A DNA stretch of 64,000 bases. Origin: Lactifluus volemus. Taxonomy: Eukaryota > Basidiomycota > Agaricomycetes > Russulales > Russulaceae. Both the position numbers and the translations under genes were made by a program. The notes beneath the pieces are model-generated. The model saw only the letters and a list, made by a program, of their open reading frames with translations. It was not told where the DNA came from and did no database searches. Location: NCBI GenBank assembly GCA_022376515.1, contig WTXI01000002.1:1860001-1924000 (forward strand), written 5' to 3'. This document shows, piece after piece, positions 45,857 to 57,764 of the stretch (its first letter is position 1; each line of letters begins with the position of its first letter).

Positions 45857-46379
45857 CAAGGTCGAAGAAGATAAGAGGGTGCAAAGTGACAACACGAGTC
45901 AAGGGTCATTGTCAAATAACCCATAACCTGAAAAGGCGCCGGGATGGCATCTCCAAATTTGGACATTGGACATAGCCCATTGCTCTATCACCTGATCCAT
46001 ATCTGTGTGCTGTGTCTAGCATATCTACGATAGCATACAGGTGCAACTATAGTACATGGTGTTATACGATTAAGATCACTGGTACGGTCACGGTGCAGAG
46101 GTCGTGGCTTCGAGTCAGATAGATGCTGTTATTAGATTAGCTTGATCTTGTTCCTCCTGAAATCCGAGGAAGAGCGCAGCTAACCCCATCTGGAAAGATC
46201 AACATCATTACGGTCAACGCCCACCCGAACCGGTTCAGGTGCGTCGCAGATTATAACCACGTGTCACGGAAGGAAAGGTCCGAGTTGCCGTACTTCATGC
46301 GTGCTGCCCGCAACAACGGTAGATCACTTTGGCGTCATATTTATTTCCGAGACCAGCAGCAGAGCGTACTTCGTTGGGA
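45857..46379. promoter_or_regulatory. Shared upstream region of the PEF and HAD-like genes
   Basis: A 523 bp spacer between divergent starts. I see no clear TATA box or repeat in it. Confidence 0.4.
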
Positions 46380-47715
46380 ATGTCCAGTCGTAAATTCAAG
46401 GCTGTGTTCTTCGACGTGCGTTTTCCGCAAGATTGCGTTACTGTGATGTCTCATGCGATATTTGCTCGAAGATCGGCGGAGTTGTCGTGCAAAGCCCTCT
46501 CCTAGCCATCCGGGAGTATGAGAACGAACATAACATCCCCAATAACTATATCAACTGCTTGATGTAAGGTTCGGGGTGAACACTATGTGACGTGAGCGCT
46601 AATGTACGATCATATTCCATCAGCACCGGATGGGGTTCACAAGGAGCATGGCAGAAGTTTGAGCGGGGCGAAATTCCCTTATTCGCCTTTTACGAACAGT
46701 TCAGCCAAGAGCTGTCTGACGTGGATAAGGGCAATAAATGGTACGTTAGATACTGTGAAAAGAAAAAAATAGGTGAGCCATGGAATCATTCTCCACAAAC
46801 GCCGGTGCGATTTTATTCGGGTAACAGCTTGTCCGGAGCTTCCACAGAGGTTGCACATCGACGGCCGGGAAGTGAGCAGTCTCCAACATTTGACGCACAG
46901 ATTCTCAACAATGTAGCAGCTTTTCGGTCGCATGATGAGAACAGGCCAGAAGCTGGACAAGTATGTCTATGAGGCTATCTTGCGAATCAGAGGTTCGATG
47001 ACCTCTTGATGTATCTTCTTTTTCTATTTATCCGGCATTTCCTACAATTTCCTTAGCGGCAAACTATTGGCGCGTCATCGCTCTCACGAATAATTACTCC
47101 AAAGTCGATGCAACATTTCTCGACCTCGGACTCGAAACCCGACACCTGGAACGATATCCCGGTGTTACTCTCGAATCTGAACTCAAATTTCTTGGGTGGG
47201 AAAGGGGCATAGTCCCGCCACACGTCCGTCAGCTATTTGACGATTTCGTGGATTCGAGCGAAGTAGGAATGAGGTAGGGCGACTCACTATTTGACAGCTG
47301 GACGTGATCGGAGCCACCTAAGGCACGCTAATCCCCGCTCCGTGCCTTCAGGAAGCCGGAGCATCGGTTCTACATCTTTGCCTGCGAGAGGAATCACGTC
47401 CAACCACACGAAGTTATCTTTCTAGATGATCTAGGTTTGTACGTGCTGCCATTTCCTTTGTCAACTCGTATGTTACCGTGGCTGACGGAGTATGACGCCC
47501 GCAGGAATCTCAAAACCGCCCAGGAGCTTGGAATGGAAACTATACGTCAGAACCTTGCTTTTTTTTTTTCCGGGCGAACGTCTGATACATAACATGCGTT
47601 GATAGACGTGCCGATAGGTGGCGCAGTCACCGCCCTCAGAACATTGGGGGATAAATTGGGCATCAATCTGACGGAAGGTTCGGAAACCGAAGCGGGGATG
47701 CTGTCAAAACTCTGA
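46380..47715 (+). CDS. HAD-superfamily hydrolase-like protein
   Basis: A haloacid dehalogenase-fold protein, closest in look to the N-terminal domain of ACAD10 and soluble epoxide hydrolase. The start at 46380 gives MSSRKFKAVFFDIGGVVVQS once an intron after FFD is removed, then PLLAIREYENEHNIP and WGSQGAWQKFERGEIPLFAF (cap domain). Core motif II is VIALTNNYSK, motif III is the Lys in GMRKPEHRFYIFACE, and motif IV is the acidic pair in VIFLDDLGLNLKTAQELGM. It ends SETEAGMLSKL at 47713-47715. The first HAD motif reads DIGG: the nucleophile Asp is kept but the second Asp of DxD is Gly, as in some relatives, so phosphatase activity is uncertain. About eight introns. Confidence 0.82.
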
Positions 47716-47827
47716 ACCATTCAGTGGACTCTCCTCCGTCACACCGCGGAGGTTGGGCGCCCGTGGAAGGAATGTTAACTAATCCATCACATACGTATGT
47801 TCTATGGGTTTACAAGAAAGTAGGAAC

Positions 47828-48222
47828 TTAGAATGGTTTGTCCGAGGCAGGGGTCTTGTCCTCGTAGTAACGACTGAGCTGTGGACGGTTGACGGATTAG
47901 CATGGGAACGAAATATAACGCAGGGTCACACACCACTGGCACCTTGAGAAGTAGAGTGTTTTTCACTTTGGGAGTCACGGAGAGAAGCTAGAGAAAGACG
48001 TCACTGATTAGGGATACTGTGCAACAAGGGCCGTGGGGACCGTACGAAAATAAGGGCAGTGCCAGCTCCTGCTCCCCAAACGGCGAGACTACCCGACCAC
48101 CGTTTTGCAGTCTATAAAACTATGAGTAGATAGCATAGGAGTGCAGTAGAAAAACGGACATGAAAGGTTAAACTTCCCAGTCTACGGGTTGCAGGAGTCG
48201 GATAGTAGGCGAGACGGGACAT
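47828..48222 (-). CDS. QCR10: Cytochrome bc1 complex subunit 10 (QCR10)
   Basis: A 77-residue single-span subunit of respiratory complex III, assembled here from four small exons: 48160-48222, 48046-48111, 47934-47987 and 47828-47878. All junctions are phase 0 with GT...AG ends. Residues 1-21 are MSRLAYYPTPATRRLGSLTF plus H; then TAKRWSGSLAVWGAGAGTAL and IF form the membrane helix, followed by LLSVTPKVKNTLLLKVPV and LSRYYEDKTPASDKPF. The overall length, the WG-A-G helix and the P-x-x-DK-P ending match yeast Qcr10. It is too finely divided to appear as a long open frame. It shares a 218 bp promoter region with the divergent NOP16 gene. Confidence 0.8.
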
Positions 48223-48440
48223 AGATAATGAGGGTGAATGAGAGTGAGCGAGAGCGAACGCGTTGAACGGAGACCGGCCTCGCCTCGGCCCGGGGTTCGG
48301 CCGTCTTACCTTTATGGGCCTAACGTCTGCGTCCTCTCCTCGGAACCTCCATTCCTTTGTCTCGTCTGCTTAAACGTCTGCCAGGTCATTAGACTTTGCT
48401 TGTCGTCTGACGCCTTCTTCTATACCCCAGAGCCAGCTCC

Positions 48441-49441
48441 ATGGCAAATCCTCGGCAGCGTCGTAAAGCTCGCTCCTCCCACAAACCGGTACATCATTCG
48501 AGGCAAGCGAAGAAGCTCCTCAAGAAGCAGCCTCGTGCGTTAGGCTTTTCTATCGAGATGTCCGCTCTACCGACTCCGATTTGATATTTGACACTCATCA
48601 AGCCATTCACGGCCCAAAGGTATTACAGGAAGCATGGGACAAGCATAAAACTGTTCGACAAAAGTAGGTATACACAATTCGTGACATGGAATGTTTGATA
48701 ATTGATGGGTACTTTGTGCGTCGTCGGCCCTTTCTCCCAGCTACGCAGCGCTAGGTCTGGCTGTTTCTCTGAATCCAAGTGCATCTGGAGGCGCGGAGCG
48801 TCTACCATCTGTCACAGAAGCGCAAACCGTAGAGAATGGGGCAACCATCATTAACGTCTCGGAAACACCATCGTGCATGAGCAACGGGAGTGAACATGCT
48901 CTTCCAAATGATTTGGGGAAGGGCCTGGGACGTATTGTCCGAGATGAAGCCGGCAGAATTATAGCCGTTGAAACCTACGATGATGCTGATCCGTCCCCAC
49001 CTACCACCCATGGACTGGATCTCGTTGAGGCAGCGGCGGCGACGGCAGCTGTTCTTATTCCGGAGAGTGAAAGTTGGGTGTCGTTAGGTCGGACATCTGG
49101 CGCTGAAAAGCCAAAAGCTGAACTAATTAGAGGTATGTACGGAACGCTGGTGCTTCTGGAGATAACCGTTTTGACCTGACTTGCCATGCAATCATTTTTA
49201 CCGCTGTCTCGATTAATCGTTTTTGGAAGCACTCTCAGACGTTTCCTGTGCAATCGTTCCGAGATTCACCTCCAAGGGTGAAGTGGCATTCCTGCAAAGG
49301 CTGATATCGAAACATGGCCGCGACGTGGAAGCCATGGCTCGAGATCGCAAGCTTAATCCTGACCAGCGGACGGGAGGAGAGATACGCCGGGCCATCAATA
49401 AGGCGGGAGGTATCGAGAGACTTGGAGTAAAAGGGCATTAG
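48441..49441 (+). CDS. NOP16: Ribosome biogenesis protein NOP16
   Basis: A nucleolar protein of 60S pre-ribosomes. ATG at 48441 begins MANPRQRRKARSSHKPVHHS and RQAKKLLKKQP, the basic family N-terminus. Two introns later comes the hallmark IHGPKVLQEAWDKHKTVRQN and YAALGLAVSLNPSASGG. An acidic middle with GRIVRDEAGRIIAVETYDDA, another intron, then the C-terminal block EVAFLQRLISKHGRDVEAMA, RDRKLNPDQRTGGEIRRAIN and the end KAGGIERLGVKGH (stop 49439-49441). N- and C-terminal signatures both match NOP16. The frame is continuous through the junctions checked. Confidence 0.9.
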
Positions 49442-50167
49442 GTGATGCGCACACCAATTTCCGTTAACAGCGGCGCAGGTTGGCGGTATGTAAGGATAGC
49501 TTATTTAAATTTGGTCGGACATCGACATGCCCGACCCATTTAACTACCTAAATGACGATGATGTGTACCGAGAACAAAGCAAAATGAGGGGTACGTGTGT
49601 AGTTTGAAAGGGTGCATGCACGCGAGCATTCGGGGCCTGTTGTTGAACATTCAAGCGACGACATATATGCCCAGATTTGACAAGGGATAAGGGATAGTCT
49701 CTCTCGAGGAACACGGGAACATGTCGGGAGAAATGCCTAATGAAGGAAAGTAGATAATCTGAAGAGACACGTTGTTGTGCGTGTGGATGTATTAAGAAGG
49801 TAGGATCTTCCCGTACAGGCGGGCATTCAGCGAGCCGAGGAACGGGGAAACATGACAGGTCCCAACCAATTACGACATCCAGTGGACCTCTGAACGCATG
49901 GGGGTCCGGCTAGCGCCATGACGGGCACCGAGACGGAGGAAGCTCAAGGAGATAAAAGAAATTTGGACGTGGACATGAACACAGACGCAGGCGTACATTT
50001 CCAAGAAACCGTCGACGGTAAACGTTGAGCTCCCCTTCCGAGCGCACGTCTTCCTTCTTCATTCATCCCAGAACCTTCAAATATCCCTCCCTTGTTTCCT
50101 CTCCCACCCCCACCACTCCCTTCCCATTCTCTAAACGTCCCCCCCCTTCCCTCCCTTCACACAGACA
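49442..50167. other. Intergenic: NOP16 3' flank and Zn2Cys6 promoter
   Basis: A 726 bp spacer. The last 130 bp (50030-50167) is strongly pyrimidine-rich, including a C7 run at 50139-50145, probably the core promoter and 5' UTR. No gene is seen. Confidence 0.5.
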
Positions 50168-53046
50168 ATGCCTCTCAAGTCTGCCTCCGTCCCTCGGAGT
50201 CCGGGCTCTGCTAGCCCTCCTTATCCTTCTTCCACCACTCGTCGCACATCTTCTTCTTCTTCTTCTTCTTCTCAACCAAAGTCTTCTCGCCAACAATTCT
50301 CAGCTTGTGGGGCTTGTCGCATGAGAAGGTAAATCGCCCCACAACCCCATGCCTTTTGTGCCTTGTGTTGACCGGGAAATTAGAGTTCGTTGTGATCTGA
50401 AAGACCTGCCTTTTTCGAGCACCGGCACACAGCCACAGTGTTCCAACTGCAAAGAGCGCGGATTGAAATGCGTGTCTGTATATTCCATCCGCCCTCGAAA
50501 CTTGCTACCTATTGACATTACCCGGACTTGGATATACAGTGACGAATTCGCCGAAGTAAAGGCAGTAAAATTACTCAGGCGCGGTCGTCGCCTTCAGCAG
50601 GTCGAGTACGTCCGCATACATTCCGTCACTTGTCATCTGTCTGTTTATTTATGCACTGGCGCAGAGCCGTCTATGGCAAATCGATTGATGAGAACGGTGG
50701 CCTCTTTACCGCACCGTCCCTGTCCCCTAGTATCGTTCCTAAACTCAAACCAGAGTTCTTCTCTTCTGCTTTCTTCCGTAGATTCCACATCCAACGTCAG
50801 CCTTTCTGCATTTGTTCACCTATGTTTACACTCAATTCCGAACCCTGTTGCAGATCCTATCGTCGATCCCTCGGAGTTTTGTGCTCGTTTCTTCGAATTC
50901 AGCAAGGGCAACTGCAATGCACTTGGCATTCCGGGCCAGCTCATCGCAATGTTGCTTGCAGTGTGGGCGGCAAGCTTCGGCGTGAATGAATACGGCATTG
51001 AAGAGCTTCATCACGGTGAAGCCGTCATTCGTAACCGGCCGCGAAGCTACCAACGAAATGGTCCGGGAGATGATTCACTTGATCGACATCCACGGTATCC
51101 TGAGGAAACCCACTTGGGATGGTGTCCGTGCCCTGCACCTTTTGCTGCCTTTAACGCAAGGTTCGTCCGTGATTCGTCTTTGTTATCTTATCGTCTTACG
51201 TATGCGGTCCATTTAGAGATCCAGTCTCCCATGGACGACTCGTCATGTACGAAGCAATGGTTAGCCAAGTGTTCACCCTTTGTAGCCTGGCATCAGTTTC
51301 TTCCGTTGGGAGCGGTCAGGGCAGGCCGTTGATATTCTTGTCCGAGCACGCCTTTTCTGGTATTCGCATATTGTCGAAGGTGTCACCAGCGGTCTTCGCG
51401 GGGTCGTCTGCTCATGTAGGCCGGCATTCATCGCGACTGATTTAAGAGCTCAATGTTCCACAGCTCGGACGACGACCTCGCGTCGTTCCAGAAAACGTTG
51501 CCCCCGATCACTGTGATGCAATGACCGCACGTCTACTGTCGCTTACGAGTTCACCTATCGTTATGCTATGGTCCCGCTTGAGCTGGCTTCAGCTTGTCGG
51601 AAAGTACATGCGGCATTGATGGCCCTAAAGCTCGGCAACAAAACGAGATGACGAGAAGAGTTTACATGAAGTTGGGACGCCCTTGAAAAGTCATGGAAAG
51701 ACTTTGACAATCTGCGCATGTTGGGTACATCAGGGAATGTCCATGAAGAGGATGTCGATCGCTACATCCACGGATGGCAGTGTGTCCGCTTGTCTCACTT
51801 CTGGGACCCTTATCTTTAATCTTTCCTTTGTAGATCTTCATTTTCGAATGCCGTAAGTAACCAGTTATCGCCATGTCTTTGACAACTGACACGTTGATGG
51901 CAGTGAATGTAATACGGAAGCACTAAGCAACGTACAGTCGTTCATCCAGTTGTGACAGAAGTCTTAGCATTACCCTCCCCAATTCAAGTCCGCGGAGCCA
52001 GCCACTCGATGCGGCAGCTCGTCTGTTGAAAATAGCTGACGCCCGGTGTCACGAGGTTGTCCAACGGGTTGTCATAATCATTCGCCAGCAACTGGGAACC
52101 CCGTTTTTTGAATATGATGCCTCCCTGGTGCGAGACGGATGTTTTTTCGCTGGGTTCTTACTCGCCGGCGAAGGAGGTTGGATGAAGATGTTCAAACCTG
52201 CTTACAGGCATTGCGTCAAATGAGGTGGGCATTCTCCAAGGGCGAAGAAAGGGAGAAAACCGTCCGGATGGTCTGGGAGTCTCGCAAAGGATCGAATACA
52301 AGGCCATGCACTTCCACTTCCCCTACCCTGACAACACCCGTTTTTGAGCTCCAGCCCGCTGGAACACATTTCTTGCGCACTCATTCCCATCGCCCCCACC
52401 CCCCACCCCTGTCCATCCCACCCTTATCATCAACACCGGGTCTGCGTGGTTTGGACACTTCGGCTCCAACTACTGCTTGTACCGAAGACAGCAACTGGGC
52501 TTCACCACTCTCTGCAACCTCATCGGGTCCTCATTCGCCATCGATGCCCCACTTGTACCGGGATCGGCGGAGGGCTCACCTTCGTCCACACTGGTTTCCT
52601 CGAATGGATCCCCACCCTTTTTTGCATTAGCTCAGGGACCCATGCCGTTCGCACAGATGTCGACTGGAATAAAATCTGATACACAACGACACTCCCCTCC
52701 CCTTATGTTCTACCCCTGTTCCGACACTGGCCACTACACCTTCACACCTCCACCTTCGGGTGGCTGTCTGTCTGCCCTAACCGGCGCTCAGTCATCTAGT
52801 TCAAGCGTGGCCCAAGTCCGCTCTCTGAGCTCCTCTATCCTGTCTTCCAGTCCAACGCCACATAGTGCTATGCAAGAAGACGTGGACGCAGCTTTCAATC
52901 AACCGAGTCCGTCTTCCTTCTTTGATACCAGCTCCGTCGTCTATCCGATCGGAGGAGCATCCCCATCTGGGCTCCATACGGGCCCCACCCTTGATCACAC
53001 GTTTTCTCTCGTCTTCTTTCTTCTAGTGAGCGCCAGGTATAAATGA
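50168..53046 (+). CDS. Zn(II)2Cys6 transcription factor, fungal-specific
   Basis: A fungal binuclear zinc-cluster regulator. ATG at 50168 begins MPLKSASVPRSPGSASPPYP, then a Ser run from a TCT repeat. The cluster CGACRMRR, split by an intron after ATGAGAAG, continues VRCDLKDLP, then CSNCKERGLKC: six Cys with a 15-residue loop between the third and fourth, longer than usual. A short linker (DEFAEVKAVKLLRRGRRLQQ) may be the dimerisation element. The middle-homology domain includes VDPSEFCARFFEFSKGNCNA, LGIPGQLIAMLLAVWAASFG, MVREMIHLIDIHGILRKPTW and RLVMYEAMVSQVFTLCSLAS. The C-terminal 250 residues are Ser/Pro-rich and the exact end (stop at 53046) is uncertain, as two frames look plausible around 52350-52560. 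Many introns. Target genes are unknown. Confidence 0.8.
50250..50272 (+). repeat. (TCT)n microsatellite encoding a Ser run
   Basis: A run of about seven TCT/TTC triplets inside the first exon of the zinc-cluster regulator, encoding poly-Ser. Confidence 0.85.
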
Positions 53047-53375
53047 AATAGTCGGCACTAGTACTGGTTCCTCGGACCACTCGATCGGACATTATTATGT
53101 ACATTTCTTTTCTGGTTTCTTCGACTCGATCTATTATTTCGCTGCATCTCACCTTTTGACCATTTTGCCTGCCATACATAGATATCTTTATTTGTTTAGT
53201 GCATTGTTATTGTTGTCCGTCATAGGACACGGAAGTCCTCTTGCATTATCATTAGGAGATAGTTGCGTAGAATGTTAACTGTTATTGGCCGAGCCTCGTG
53301 ACTGCCTCGACTGCGCAAAGGGGATCGCTTACCTCACCGCAGCAACAACACACTTTCTTTTGTCATTCAACCCAT
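53047..53375. other. Intergenic spacer
   Basis: 329 bp, T-rich, with no gene. It probably holds the 3' UTR of the zinc-cluster regulator and the promoter of the zinc-ribbon gene. Confidence 0.5.
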
Positions 53376-53947
53376 ATGTTTTGTACGCTTTTTCACGATC
53401 CTCTCTGCTTATTCTGTTTTTGATCATATTTACTTTCTCTCAGTATTCCTCCCTATACTCTGTATGTAGGAATCTTACCCCCCTTTCGAAGCCCGCTTCA
53501 TTCATTGTCTCCAGTTGGCTTTTCCGACAAGCTTCAGATAGTTGATAACACCCCTCGCGTTTGTCCCAAATGTCACAATGGTACTCCCTTTACCCGCTTC
53601 ACCACTCGAGCTGATTCATGCCCTCCTCACACAGTAACTGTCGTACGCGCTACCTCTCGGTTATGGTTTTCGCTCTTCCTCGTGCGCTTGGTCCCGTTCA
53701 AGAAGAAACACATTTGGATATGCTCTACGTGTAACTGGCACGTCCCTATTCAAAATGGGTGAGCCTTGGGTCCCTCAAAATTTCCGTTCATCTTCTCTGA
53801 TTTGGAGATGTCCTTAGGTGGGAACCGGCTCTACCAGCAGGCAATGGGTGGTTGGGCCCTTACCAGCAAGGAACCGTGCAGCCATACCAGAGCCCGAACC
53901 AAATGGGTTACCAGCCCTCTTACGACATTCCCCCACATGGTTACTGA
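53376..53947 (+). CDS. Small zinc-ribbon protein
   Basis: A protein of about 115 residues with two CxxC knuckles flanking a hydrophobic segment, resembling the fungal zinc_ribbon_15 family. It is built from five exons: 53376-53382 (7 nt), 53444-53461 (18 nt), 53515-53580, 53635-53758 and 53818-53947. The spliced N-terminus is MFLFLPILFGFSDKLQIVDN, then TPRVCPKCHNVTVVRATSRL, WFSLFLVRLVPFKKKHIWIC, STCNWHVPIQNGW and a Gln/Tyr/Pro-rich tail ending DIPPHGY. The CPKC...CSTC spacing and the F-VPLIPF-like VRLVPFKKKHIWIC block are family traits. The reading is supported by exact phase at all four junctions. Function is unknown. Confidence 0.78.
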
Positions 53948-55045
53948 AAGGCTTTGCCATCGTCTTTGCTTCCATTTTCCTTATCCGCTGGTTGCCATCC
54001 TCCACGCTGATGCTATGCACCCGTAACTTTTGCAGGTGACGAGTGTATTTGCAGTACAGTATATTGACTATGTTTCAAGTGTACATGTTAAGTAACATTC
54101 GTTGTGGCTTCTCTGAATTTATGCCCATGTATTGCTCCGAAAGCCTTCCTACCCCTGCTGTCAGAGAGCTTGCGGATCTTCTAATCCTGAGCTAGGCATG
54201 TTGCCCAATCATTGTATTGGAATAGAACCGCCAGCATGTGGTGCAGATTAAACTTGGGTTGAGGTAGTCGTACGTGCAACGAATGACACCCGTTGCACGT
54301 CTTTGCCACGCGGTGATAAGCGGCACTCACGCTGGCAAACACAAAAGCCTCCGAGAGGAAATAACGCTAAACAGGCCAATGGAACGGGTCGGTGAGGTGG
54401 CAATAGCGCGGCAGGAGTTACGTAAATGCCCTCATTGAATGAGCCCAAACTTTGGGGGTGGGACCCGACAGGCATAAAGAAAGTTAGTTCGCAGAACCAG
54501 AATTTTACCTGCATCGTGACCGGAATCAAGGCTTGGTAGAGCATCCAAGCATTAACCATGTGCTCCCAGCACAACCAAAAACATCACCGTCTGTCTCGTT
54601 TTCTGATACCTCCCCCCTGCCCCCAAACATTTGCGCGTCACGTCTACAAATAGACTTGAAATGAAAGTTTCGTCGGAATCAGAGATAGAGCGTGGAAAAC
54701 CGGGAAATCATGATTGCATAGATGATGGACGCGGAGAAAAGAATGCTACAATTGAACAAGGTGGTGAAATGAGGGGGGCCTTCCAGTAAGCAGCTACGAG
54801 CCTTCATAAGCACGAGTGTACGGAATCGTCGGGTCAAGCCGCAGAAACAAGTGTCAAAGGTCGGACAGTATGCTTGAGAGGGAGTAGGAAGCGTATTGAG
54901 GGAAACGTGACATATTCGTGTCACAACAACACGACCACGACTCTCTCCCCTCGACGACTCGACTCGACTCGACTCAACTCCACTAGACGACGGCTCGCTA
55001 CACAGCTTTTGCTTTTCACTCCCTCGATTATCATCCATCCCCAAC
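53948..55045. other. Long intergenic region upstream of YPT1
   Basis: About 1.1 kb. A minus-strand open frame at 54248-54574 is unrecognised and not called. A (GACTC)n repeat lies at about 54956-54975 close to the YPT1 start and may be in its 5' UTR. Confidence 0.45.
54956..54976 (+). repeat. (GACTC)n short tandem repeat
   Basis: About four tandem GACTC units 70 bp before the YPT1 start codon. Confidence 0.85.
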
Positions 55046-56076
55046 ATGCACACCAGCGAGTACGACTACCTCTTCAAACTCCTTCTCATCGGTGACTCCG
55101 GCGTCGGAAAGGTTGGCTTTCCAATTCAGTTACCTCGACTCTTTCTACTCACTTCAATTGTCCCTCTTCCTAGTCCTGCCTTCTCCTCCGTTTCGCAGAC
55201 GATACCTATACAGAAAGCTACATATCTACAATTGGCGTTGACTTCAAGATTCGCACTATTGAGCTCGAAGGCAAGACTGTCAAGCTTCAAATTGTGAGTA
55301 CAGAGTTTCCTTTACCCTCGGCGCTCCCCGTCGTGGCATATACGCCTGTGACCCTACCTTGTCGCTCTTGACCCATATGCTACTTCTTTCTGACCCTGTG
55401 CACTGACTTGCGCTTACTTTTCTTGTTCTTGTTCAGTGGGATACCGCAGGTACATAACACCGTCCTTTTGTCCAGCTTGCCATAAATGCCTCTGTTTTTA
55501 GGGCAAGAACGTTTCCGTACCATCACCTCCTCTTACTACCGTGGAGCACACGGTATTATTGTTGTCTATGATGTCACTGACAACGGTTAGTGCTCTTGAC
55601 TCTGACCGCTCCTTCTCTTACGCTTTCATAGATACATTCACCAACGTGAAGCAGTGGTTGCAGGAAATCGACCGCTATGCTTCTGAGGGTGTGAACAAGT
55701 TGCTTGTTGGCAACAAGTCCGATCTTACCAGCAAGAAAGTCGTGGGAATATGGTGTCGCAAAGGTCTGTCCATAGTCTATCACTTTTGCTATTTCCATGT
55801 TAATTTCATTGCAACGAATACGTAGGAATTTGCCGATCAGCTTTCCATCCCCTTCCTTGAGACCTCCGCGAAGAATGCGACAAATGTCGAACAAGCCTTC
55901 CTGACCATGGCGAAACAGATTAAGGACCGGTGAGTTCGGTTCGTGCTCTTTTCTCTTCCAGGTTAACATCACCCCCTAGAATGGGTTCTACCCCGTCCGC
56001 ACCCGGTACAGGCAAGTCGACAACGATTACTCCTGGTCAGAATGTACAACAAATTCAATCGGGTGGCTGCTGCTGA
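55046..56076 (+). CDS. Rab1/YPT1 small GTPase, one frame break
   Basis: The Rab GTPase that controls ER-to-Golgi transport. Exons give [20 protein letters not shown] with the P-loop [27 protein letters not shown] and [20 protein letters not shown] (effector loop), [68 protein letters not shown], then [20 protein letters not shown] (SAK motif) and a tail ending GGCC, the double-Cys site geranylgeranylated by RabGGTase, whose alpha subunit is also in this window. Between KKVV and EFADQL the sequence needs one base fewer near 55745 (GTGGGAATA for GTGGAATA) to read EYGVAK. This gene is essential, so the extra G is almost surely an error. Confidence 0.93.
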
Positions 56077-56368
56077 TTGCTGAGAAACTGGACAATTGTT
56101 TATCCTACCAGCGCCTGGAAACATTGGGGAGGTGTTTAATGGTCGTTCTACTCTATATCTGCATCTTACCTTCACCCCGTGTCTTCTCTACCTCTGCGCT
56201 TACTGTTCAATATCCATGTTTTTCCACATCTATGTGTGATTTCTTTGTGCTACGGCCAATGCAGTCGGTCACGTTATGAATTGAAGAGTGTAACGTATAC
56301 CGCAAATGTCGTGTATTGTGTGTCAAAAAATGCCCCATAATGACAAAAGAGTGGTTAGAGCAACGAGA

Positions 56369-57599
56369 CTAAGGGGGTACTGTGTCGTCGAGAGGAAGCT
56401 GACTGATATCGCCCGCCTCGGCTGCCTCCTCGAATTTGCGCACCTTCTTTGCCCATCGAAGACCGCAGGCATTGCAGAGAGTTTTCGGACCACGGGGACC
56501 CTACGATCCAGAGATATTAGCAGGCACACACAGAGGCAAAACTGACATGAGTACCTTTCTCCATTCCGGAGAGTCAGTGCGGCCACATGTATTGCATATA
56601 TACTGCTCGCCACCAAGTGATTTTCTGAGCTGAAAAGAGAACGTATCAGCACAACATGCAGATCGGTTCGCAACAAGATTGCCTTTTTTCTTCGCGGTTC
56701 GGAATCCCCATCATCTTCGAGTACGGCAGGAAAGTTACCAGCTTCGTACCCATGCGAGATGGAGGAATAATGCGGTCGTGACGGATCTCCACCGAGCGTC
56801 GATCGTGCCGGTAATCCCAGGTTAGCCGCGAGCTGCGCCGACATATCGTCAGCGGCGTACGGATCCAAGTGTTGGGTGACTTGTCCAGCCGAAACCTGCT
56901 GGGAATGAGCACGAAGTACCCTGATATGCTGTTGCAACCGCTCGTTCTCGACTTTGAGTTCCAACAATGTGTTCAACCTGCCACGGCCACGGCCCAACAT
57001 TGGTTCTCACGACCAAACATGCCGAAGATAAGTTACGAGCACCCACATCGCCGTATTTCGACTCGGGAATGGCTTGGCAACCACAAAAAAGCAGCTGCAC
57101 TCGGTTTCTCCTGGGACAAAATGCGGGTACCCGATAATCTCGAGGAGGACCTCTTTTGGAGAGGGTGGTATGATGGCCAAGTGAGTAGAGGACTCAGATT
57201 TACAGCGCAGACGCGCATAAAGGTGTAACTCTTCACGATGCTCGATGGAATGAGTATATTTCGTGCAGAAACTGAGCCTGTCGTCGCCTGGGACCCACGT
57301 GCCAGCAGATCAGCTGGAATAGCTGAGACGATCGAGTGAGTTGAGTACAGACCGTTTACGAGATTTGTCAAATCCCTGTCTATCAAGTCCTCATCCTGCC
57401 AGCCCAATATCTCGCGCACTGCTGGATTGCAGAAAAGGACCTTGCGTGAGGGTGAAAGGACGAGGAGGATGGCCTCGCTCAATTCGGTGATTAGAAGATC
57501 TGCCCAACGTTTTCGCCGTGTAAACTCCCATTGTGGAAGGGGTGATTGATTTTGTTGTAATTGGACAGGACGTGAGGGTGGACCTGCTACAGCACTCAT
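56369..57599 (-). CDS. White Collar-2 type GATA zinc-finger protein with PAS domain
   Basis: The partner of the blue-light photoreceptor WC-1 in fungal light signalling. The start at 57599 gives [20 protein letters not shown], then a PAS domain: [40 protein letters not shown] and [13 protein letters not shown]. After several introns a coiled segment [19 protein letters not shown] precedes the C-terminal GATA finger: [20 protein letters not shown] then [20 protein letters not shown], a C-X2-C-X18-C-X2-C finger, followed by an acidic end [10 protein letters not shown] (stop 56369-56371). One PAS plus a single C-terminal GATA finger is the WC-2 layout. It lacks the LOV Cys motif, as expected for WC-2. 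About six introns. Confidence 0.87.
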
Positions 57600-57764
57600 T
57601 TAGGGGGAATGGGGGAGTGAGAGTGAGAGAAGGAGCCTGATTATATAGACAAAAATGATCAGTTGCAGTAAGGAAGAACCGGCAACGAGGCCGTGAGAGT
57701 TGTGGAGCAGAAGCCGACGGTATGACTCGAAAAGGAAAAAGGGCGATTTTCACGGACAGAGGAA

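Noticed and set aside
54248..54574. A 108-codon minus-strand open frame
   Set aside because: No recognisable motif, and no supporting neighbouring exon. Probably chance.
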